A stretch of DNA of 64,000 nt, taken from NCBI RefSeq assembly GCF_947259545.1, contig NZ_CAMYMK010000008.1, positions 248,001-312,000 of the forward strand, read 5' to 3'. Position numbers and translations under genes: made by a program. The notes below the pieces were generated by a model that made no database searches, was not told where the DNA came from, and was given only the letters and a program-made list of their open reading frames with translations. Within the stretch, counting starts at the first letter, position 1. Every line of letters starts with the position of its first letter. Below are positions 58,697 through 64,000 of the stretch, in pieces. The DNA is from an uncultured Marinobacter sp. GTDB taxonomy: Bacteria; Pseudomonadota; Gammaproteobacteria; Pseudomonadales; Oleiphilaceae.

Positions 58697-60145
58697 TCAG
58701 AAAGTGGACAGGCCGGAAGCTTCCATCAGTCGATAACGCCAGTACTTGAGTGTGGATTCATCGGCCCAGGTTTCGTAAGGAATGCTCATGACCGTCTCGC
58801 TATCGGGCCCCTGATACCAGTGTGCTTCGAAGAAACGGATTGCTTTCTTCATCACAGGTGATGATGCCTTGGAACGCAGGTGAACGCTGGTTTCAAGGTT
58901 CAGGTCGTCCAGGTTGCGGCGGGTGAAGTTCGCTGAGCCAAGGAGGACATCCACGGCACCAGCACCGTTTCGTTTAATAAGCAGTTTGCTATGGCATTGC
59001 TCACCGCGGGTATGACACCAGCGAACCGATATGCCCGAGCGGACCAGTTCTGCTGCGACGGGGCGGTTGGGAATGCCGTTTTTTGCGAGGCCGAAGGCCT
59101 CGTTGTTCGCATCGAGCAGGACCCGGATTTGAACGCCACGTTGCCGGGCCCCGATTAGGGCATTAATGATCCTGCGGTGGGACAGGTAGAAAATCGCCAT
59201 GTCGATTTGATCGCCGGAGACTGATGACTCAATGATATCTAGCGCACTGGACAGAATGGCGGATTCCGTCACTACCTGAAGAGTATCCGCGGAAGGGGAG
59301 ACAGCGAATTCGCCGCTCCGGTTACTGCTGTCAAGCATTTGCTCTACTATCCCGATTTCGGCTCTGGACAGGGCCAGGACAGCCTTTTCGCTTTCCAGCA
59401 GGCTGGCAACTGCAGGGCCGGTGAAGCTCAACCCGATGTTGCTGTGCCGGCTGCTGCCGTCGTGGGGGTTGGCGGAGGTGACCAGTCCTCGTAAATCGTC
59501 ACCCTCATCCACCACAATGAGTTTGCGATGGTTAGCTTTGAAGTTGGGCAGGGCAAGATAGCTTCGGATGGTTGCAGGGCCTCCGCCGAGAGCGTTGGGG
59601 AGCCAGCCCGAATTCGTCGAATTACCCATCCACTGGCAGCATACCCGCCACAGTGCGGACCAGACAGGATTGCTGTCTCTCAGTCTGGTCAGGTCCGTTT
59701 CCACTACCTGGATGCCCGCTTCTCGAAGTTGTGAGAACCAGGGGGAATGGGTGCCGCCATAGAAGGTGTTGATCGGATCGGAGATCACGATGATCTGAAT
59801 ATCGGGTTCAGCCAGCTTGCGAGCAATAAGGGCGTCGGTGAGCTGGCGCGCAAGAGGGCGGTGGGTGACCCCTTCGGGTTTGCTGTCGTTGAAAAGGAAC
59901 ATGTCGACCAGAACGAACCGACTGGCCTGACCGATCAGGCGGAATACCTCGTTAAAGATCTCGTGGTCAAGCCGGGTACTGCCGTCTTTGCTGTGTATGG
60001 TGCTGTCGGTCAGCAGTTTCGCGTCGGCCAGCGGTGCTTCCGATCCGCGGTACCCGATACCTGGTGGTAGAGGTTTGAAGGAGTGGTAAAGACCGGTGCC
60101 GATAATAACCAGCACAAACATCGCGAACAGCAACTTCAATGTCAT
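58697..60145 (-). CDS. phospholipase D family protein
   Basis: A 482-residue protein with an N-terminal membrane anchor (about residues 5-23) and two HKD catalytic motifs: NHRKLIVVDEGDD and CHSKLLIKRNGAGAV, the second followed by LLGSANFTRRN. This arrangement fits cardiolipin-synthase-like or membrane-bound phospholipase D enzymes that transfer or cleave phosphatidyl groups. The first motif follows NFKAN. It is monocistronic. Substrate is unknown; a nuclease role is possible but the anchor favours lipid. Confidence 0.87.
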   Translation of the reverse strand: MTLKLLFAMFVLVIIGTGLYHSFKPLPPGIGYRGSEAPLADAKLLTDSTIHSKDGSTRLDHEIFNEVFRLIGQASRFVLVDMFLFNDSKPEGVTHRPLARQLTDALIARKLAEPDIQIIVISDPINTFYGGTHSPWFSQLREAGIQVVETDLTRLRDSNPVWSALWRVCCQWMGNSTNSGWLPNALGGGPATIRSYLALPNFKANHRKLIVVDEGDDLRGLVTSANPHDGSSRHSNIGLSFTGPAVASLLESEKAVLALSRAEIGIVEQMLDSSNRSGEFAVSPSADTLQVVTESAILSSALDIIESSVSGDQIDMAIFYLSHRRIINALIGARQRGVQIRVLLDANNEAFGLAKNGIPNRPVAAELVRSGISVRWCHTRGEQCHSKLLIKRNGAGAVDVLLGSANFTRRNLDDLNLETSVHLRSKASSPVMKKAIRFFEAHWYQGPDSETVMSIPYETWADESTLKYWRYRLMEASGLSTF

Positions 60146-60233
60146 GATTAAGCTTCCGGGCTCTTAGGGGCAGTTTGTAGAGACTATACTGCACCAAAGG
60201 TCCTTTCGTCTTTGCCGGATAGGAGGCGCCCGG

Positions 60234-60995
60234 ATGCATTATGACATTGCCGGTCTGAGTGATATCGGTACCGTCCGGAGTTCCAACCAGGATGCTGTGG
60301 CCTGGCAACTGGGTCAGGATGGCCGCCAGGCATTGTTGCTGGTGGCTGACGGTATGGGTGGGTACCACGGTGGTGACATTGCCAGCCGGCTGGCAATGGA
60401 GTCAGTCCTGGAAACCATGGCGCCCAGATTGCAGGAGCCGACGTCCAGCTATGCCGGGCTGAGCGATGACGCCATACGCATGATTCTGCAGGACAGTGTG
60501 ACGCGGGCTAACGACAGCATCATGGATGGCCGGGCCGTGGATGCAAGTCTGGACAAGATGGGAACAACGCTGGTTCTGGCATGGGTGTTGGAGGGCAGGG
60601 GATATGTGGCCCACGTGGGAGATTCGCGCTGTTACCTTTTGCGCGGCCGTCGTGTGACGTGCCTGACCCGTGACGATACCGTCGTCCAGGATATGCTGGA
60701 TGATGGCAGTATCAAGGCCGCTGATGTGCCGCATATGCCGTTCCGCAATGTGCTGACAAAGGTACTGGGTGCGCCTTCGTCAATTCAGGCAAGCTATCAA
60801 TGTGTCGAAATCGGAGTTGGAGACAGGTTGCTTCTGTGTTCTGACGGTCTGACCAACGCGCTGCCAGACCAACTATGGCCGGATATACTGGATAAGAATC
60901 AGGACACGCAGAGCGTGGCCGAGGCGATGGTTAACGCCAGCCTGGACAACCGGGCGTCTGATAATGTGTCTGTTGTTCTGTTGACCCGGAATTAG
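60234..60995 (+). CDS. PP2C-family serine/threonine phosphatase
   Basis: A 253-residue PPM/PP2C phosphatase with the metal-binding motifs GLSDIGTVRSSNQDA, VADGMGGYHGGDIAS, THVGDSRCYLLR-like VAHVGDSRCY and RASDNVSVVLL. It reverses Ser/Thr phosphorylation and may partner with a kinase elsewhere, because none lies here. AGGAGG precedes the ATG. No type VI secretion genes are in the window, so a link to T6SS is only a possibility. Confidence 0.92.
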   Translation: MHYDIAGLSDIGTVRSSNQDAVAWQLGQDGRQALLLVADGMGGYHGGDIASRLAMESVLETMAPRLQEPTSSYAGLSDDAIRMILQDSVTRANDSIMDGRAVDASLDKMGTTLVLAWVLEGRGYVAHVGDSRCYLLRGRRVTCLTRDDTVVQDMLDDGSIKAADVPHMPFRNVLTKVLGAPSSIQASYQCVEIGVGDRLLLCSDGLTNALPDQLWPDILDKNQDTQSVAEAMVNASLDNRASDNVSVVLLTRN

Positions 60996-61007
60996 CCGCC
61001 GGTGGCG

Positions 61008-61748
61008 TCAGCGGCTCTGAACCAGCTCCGAAAATCGTTTGAGCAGGCCGGTTGCGTCCGGGGTGTCGGCCACCGATGAGATCAGCGCGCTCGGGTCCTG
61101 GTTTTCCGTTTCAAGATCCGATGACTGCACTTCCAGATACGCTTTCATGATTTCCGGAGTGAACTCCGGATGGAACTGGACGCCCCAGGCGCACTGCCCA
61201 ATACGAAAGGCCTGGTGAGGCTCAAACTCATTGTTTGCCAGCAATACAGCGCTTTCCGGAAGTCGAAGAACGGATTGGCGATGGGTCAGTTGCGCCTGAA
61301 AGTGTATCGGTAGCTGCCCCAGGAGTGGATCCCTTGTGGCAGAATCGAAAAGCTTCACGCCAAAAGTGCCACTTTCCCGGCCCTGTGGGTGATACCCCAC
61401 GTCACCACCGAGCGCATGCGCCAGCAATTGGTGTCCATAGCATACCCCCAGCAAGGGGATCTGAAGGTTGACCGCGCTGGCAAGCCAGATGGCGGTTCGC
61501 TCGCTCCAGTCTGCGCGCTCGCTGACCATCGCCGGCGAACCGGTGACGAGGATGCCATCCCACTGTTCGGGGTGTCCCGGGGATTCTCCTGCCGCTACAT
61601 TAACCACGGATATATCCAGCCCCTGGCCCAACTCCCGGACAAACCAGTGGTCGAAATCACCGAATTTCGCCTTGATTGAGGGGTAAGTGGAACCGGTTTT
61701 CAGTATCACCAACCGGGGAATTCTGCCGGTTGTCTGGCTATTGGCCAT
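61008..61748 (-). CDS. glutamine amidotransferase (GATase1) family protein
   Basis: A 246-residue class I glutamine amidotransferase. The catalytic Cys is in LGVCYGHQLLAHALGG and the His-Glu pair in VQFHPEFTPEI. It is a GMP-synthase-like stand-alone hydrolase. The target synthetase is not adjacent, so its acceptor is unknown. It converges on the PP2C gene with 12 bases between the stops. Confidence 0.9.
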   Translation of the reverse strand: MANSQTTGRIPRLVILKTGSTYPSIKAKFGDFDHWFVRELGQGLDISVVNVAAGESPGHPEQWDGILVTGSPAMVSERADWSERTAIWLASAVNLQIPLLGVCYGHQLLAHALGGDVGYHPQGRESGTFGVKLFDSATRDPLLGQLPIHFQAQLTHRQSVLRLPESAVLLANNEFEPHQAFRIGQCAWGVQFHPEFTPEIMKAYLEVQSSDLETENQDPSALISSVADTPDATGLLKRFSELVQSR

Positions 61749-61970
61749 GAATGCGCTCCCGCCTCGTCATCTAAAGGGCCGATCATACTCAACAAAGGTT
61801 CGGGGGAACACCGGTCGCTGACGCTTTCTTTTCATAATGTGCCCAGTGTAAACGCTGTAAGTTCTTTTATTTCCTGAAAGTGTGGCTTTGTAAGGAGTTG
61901 TAGTTTTGTCGATCCCTGCACTTTTCTGTAGGCCTGCTTTCTATATATTGGGACAACGAATTCCTGACTA

Positions 61971-62603
61971 ATGAGTTGGCCAAAAATGAATGGTTTTTTG
62001 ACGCTTCCCGCGATTCTAGTATCAGCCGTTGTCCTGACAGCCTGTGGTGGCGGCGGCAGCAGTTCTCCCGAAAGTGACCACTCCTCCGCAGTGGCCAACA
62101 GCGCTGAAGTGTCTTCGCAAGGTCAGGTAGAGGAAGAGAGCGCTGATACTGCTGATACTATTGTGATCGCCGGATGCGAGGTAGAACAGTATCAGGCAGA
62201 CATGCTCAGAAAAGTGAATGCTGCCCGTGCCTCTGCACGAAGCTGTGGCTCCGAGCAGTTTGCACCTGCTGAGCCGTTAACATACAACTGCCCGATAGAA
62301 GGTGCCGCTGAACACCACAGCAATGACATGGCCTCCAATAACTTTTTCAGTCACACAGGTTCCAACGGCTTGCGCGTGGGAGCTCGGGTGACGGCCACTG
62401 GCTACGAATGGTCCGTTGTGGGCGAGAACATTGCGGCCGGTTACGATGATGTGGATACGGTGGTTCAGGCGTGGCTGGACAGCCCCGGACATTGTCGCAA
62501 CATCATGGAGCCCAAGTTCTCCCAGTTTGCTGTAAGGCGGGTGGATACCAATAGGGCTGACTACGAAAACTACTGGACACAGGTGTTTGCCACACCGGAG
62601 TAA
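61971..62603 (+). CDS. CAP-domain (SCP/PR1) lipoprotein
   Basis: A 210-residue lipoprotein. The lipobox is VVLTAC with a Gly-rich start (GGGGSS). An acidic spacer follows, then a CAP domain at about residues 70-205: MLRKVNAARASARSCGS, AAEHHSNDMASNNFFSHTGSNG, VGENIAAGYDDVDTVVQAWLDSPGHCRNIM. The conserved His and Glu sites are present. CAP proteins in bacteria may bind lipids or act as proteases; the role here is unknown. The start at 61971 keeps a positive charge in the signal; 61986 is an alternative. No strong ribosome site is seen. Confidence 0.88.
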   Translation: MSWPKMNGFLTLPAILVSAVVLTACGGGGSSSPESDHSSAVANSAEVSSQGQVEEESADTADTIVIAGCEVEQYQADMLRKVNAARASARSCGSEQFAPAEPLTYNCPIEGAAEHHSNDMASNNFFSHTGSNGLRVGARVTATGYEWSVVGENIAAGYDDVDTVVQAWLDSPGHCRNIMEPKFSQFAVRRVDTNRADYENYWTQVFATPE

Positions 62604-62615
62604 CATCAGTGCGAT

Positions 62616-62654
62616 AAAAAAGCCCCGCTGCTCCATTGAGTAGCGGGGCTTTTT
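62616..62654. terminator. bidirectional intrinsic terminator
   Basis: GCCCCGCT pairs with AGCGGGGC over eight bases, flanked by A5-A6 on the left and T5 on the right. It sits between the convergent CAP-lipoprotein and YebC genes and should stop transcription in both directions. Confidence 0.92.
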
Positions 62655-62668
62655 GTTTGAAGCTGCGT

Positions 62669-63391
62669 TTACTCGGACAGCTCCGCGTTGTGGAAAACGT
62701 TTTGCACATCGTCCAGTTCATTGAGCATGTCGAGGAATTTCTCGAACATAGCCACGTCATCGCCTTCCACCGGGGTGGAAGTCTTGGGCAGGAACTGGAT
62801 TTCGTCCACTTCGAAATCGATACCTTCGATCGCATCCACGAGCGCCTGCCTGGCCTTGGCATACTCGGTGTTTGGCGTGAATACGGTGATCAGGCCGTTT
62901 TCATTTTCAATATCCGTGACGTCCACATCCGCTTCCATCAGGGCTTCCAGCACCGCTTCCTCATCGTCACCGCTGAAAACGAAGATGGCGCAGTGATCAA
63001 ACATGTGGGCAACGGCGCCGGGAGTGCCGATTTTGCATTTGGTCTTGGTGAACGCCAGGCGGACATCACCGAAGGTCCGATTCGGGTTATCGGTGAGGCA
63101 ATCGACAATAACCATGCAGTTACCTGGGCCGTAACCTTCATAACGGGCTGGTGAGTAGTCTTCGCCGGCGCCGCCCTTTGCCTTCTCAAGGGCTTTGTCA
63201 ATGACGTGGGCAGGCACCTGGTCCTTCTTTGCCCGGTCGATCAGTCCTCGCAGAGAGAGGTTGCCGTCAGGGTCGGTGCCTCCGGACTTGGCGCACATGT
63301 AAATCTCGCGCCCATATTTACTGTAGACCTTGGTTTTTGCCGCAGCCGTTTTGGCCATGGACTCTTTACGGTTCTGATAGGCTCTGCCCAT
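62669..63391 (-). CDS. YebC/PmpR family transcriptional regulator
   Basis: A 240-residue YebC/TACO1-type protein. It begins [20 protein letters not shown], the YeeN-like start, and continues with [18 protein letters not shown], the [19 protein letters not shown] block, and the acidic C-terminal domain [14 protein letters not shown]. YebC proteins assist translation of proline tracts and in some species bind promoters. The chosen start is 63391, as a longer in-frame start shows no similarity. It is convergent with the CAP gene across a terminator. Confidence 0.93.
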   Translation of the reverse strand: MGRAYQNRKESMAKTAAAKTKVYSKYGREIYMCAKSGGTDPDGNLSLRGLIDRAKKDQVPAHVIDKALEKAKGGAGEDYSPARYEGYGPGNCMVIVDCLTDNPNRTFGDVRLAFTKTKCKIGTPGAVAHMFDHCAIFVFSGDDEEAVLEALMEADVDVTDIENENGLITVFTPNTEYAKARQALVDAIEGIDFEVDEIQFLPKTSTPVEGDDVAMFEKFLDMLNELDDVQNVFHNAELSE

Positions 63392-63606
63392 TGCGCTGCC
63401 TCTTTGATCGTTCGGAAAGAGCCGGATTTTACTCAACAAGCTGGCTCGGTTACAGACTTTCTTGTCAGTTCTTCAGGAAGTGCATACCAATTCTGCCGTT
63501 TTCCTGTATCCGACCAACAGAGTAGGATTTCGGCACTTTCGGGTCAGTGACCGGATCTGAGTGCGTTGATAACGTCGGTATGACATGCCAGAGACGGGTG
63601 GTCGCA

Positions 63607-64000
63607 ATGCTCAGGAACGTAAGGCAGTACCGGTCAAGGCTTGCCGATTTGCAACGGTTTTTCGCTATTGTCTGTGTCGGGTTATTCATGATGCCGGGAT
63701 CTGTCCGGGCGTATGGAGACGATGAGCAGCTGGGTGTGGCCCGCGAGATGATTGGTGTTTTGAACGCCTATGCCGTCTACAAGATGGGGCGGTACGACGA
63801 AGCGTTTGAGCAATACAGGATTCTCGCTGAGAAAGGCAGTCGCCAGGCCATGCTGAATGTCGCCAATATGTATTCGCAGGGACTCGGCACGGAACAGAGT
63901 GATTCATTGGCTTTTCGCTGGTATCTGGAAGCCGCGAAAGCGGAGGACGCCATTGGTATGATGGAGGCAGCCAGGGCATACGAGCAGGGGCGTGGCATGG
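63607..64000 (+). CDS. Sel1-like repeat protein, truncated by the window end
   Basis: An open frame from an ATG at 63607 that runs off the edge after 131 codons. The N-terminus is a basic signal peptide (MLRNVRQYRSRLADLQRFF, then a hydrophobic stretch ending VRAYG, about residue 35). Two Sel1 (TPR-like) repeats follow: AVYKMGRYDEAFEQYRILAEKGS with NVANMYSQGLGTEQ, then AFRWYLEAAKAEDAIGMM with ARAYEQGRGM. It should be a periplasmic or anchored protein-interaction scaffold. A GTG at 63598 is an alternative start. Confidence 0.8.
   Translation, partial: MLRNVRQYRSRLADLQRFFAIVCVGLFMMPGSVRAYGDDEQLGVAREMIGVLNAYAVYKMGRYDEAFEQYRILAEKGSRQAMLNVANMYSQGLGTEQSDSLAFRWYLEAAKAEDAIGMMEAARAYEQGRGM

Noticed and set aside
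1..64000. CRISPR arrays, prophage, insertion sequences, tRNA and rRNA genes
   Set aside because: I looked for spaced repeats, transposase or integrase motifs, and RNA gene hallmarks and found none that could be supported.

Overview
The window reads as a stretch of chromosome from a marine gammaproteobacterium, most likely Marinobacter or a close relative. That is my inference from gene content (PA2778/PA2779-type pair, MASE1 cyclase, three-gene ydbH-ynbE-ydbL set, E1/E2 cluster, fhu uptake genes) and an even, moderately GC-rich composition; no 16S gene or other firm marker is present. It is dense housekeeping and accessory chromosome. I saw no phage, insertion sequence, CRISPR array, tRNA or rRNA, and no gene-free stretch longer than about 300 bases.

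Layout. 1-3.1 kb: SDR / APH-type kinase / histidine phosphatase / SDR, a tight acyl or hydroxyacyl metabolism operon. 3.1-6.1 kb: two envelope lipoproteins and PBP4 (dacB). 6.4-9.7 kb: redox and detoxification enzymes. 9.8-18.6 kb: a hydroxamate-type siderophore locus with a TonB receptor, fhuCDB and fhuF homologues in overlapping frames, an ABC exporter-fold protein, and three Fur-like boxes. 18.6-20.9 kb: small single genes and a striking 28-bp inverted repeat. 21.0-24.3 kb: pdhABC-like alpha-ketoacid dehydrogenase genes without E3. 24.4-34.1 kb: mixed genes (copper chaperone, tag, mtfA, AI-2E permease, cold shock protein, crotonase, MASE1-GGDEF, CPBP, NnrU). 34.1-36.9 kb: an ECF sigma / zinc-finger anti-sigma / methyltransferase-membrane fusion operon divergent from a periplasmic cupin, with matching ECF-type promoters facing each way. 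36.9-45.2 kb: argP/argO, envelope proteins, DJ-1, SRAP, esterase, thpR, GNAT-nitrilase. 45.2-47.4 kb: ydbH-ynbE-ydbL. 47.4-51.4 kb: a four-gene overlapping signalling operon headed by a histidine kinase whose membrane domain carries the ethylene-binding residues of plant ETR1, followed by a response regulator, a REC-GGDEF-EAL protein and a degenerate receiver. 51.5-57.1 kb: rluF, PAS-GGDEF, arfB, fetAB and a Zur-boxed CobW GTPase coupled to a zinc-ribbon methyltransferase. 57.1-64 kb: C39 peptidase with PA2779 partner, phospholipase D, PP2C, glutamine amidotransferase, CAP-domain lipoprotein, YebC, and a truncated Sel1-repeat protein at the edge.

The best candidates for something new are the ethylene-receptor-like signalling operon feeding a c-di-GMP enzyme, and the ECF/anti-sigma/methyltransferase-membrane/cupin stress module with its mirrored promoters. 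Metal control recurs: Fur-like boxes in the siderophore locus and a clean Zur box before cobW. Function calls come from reading motifs by eye; no database search was run.
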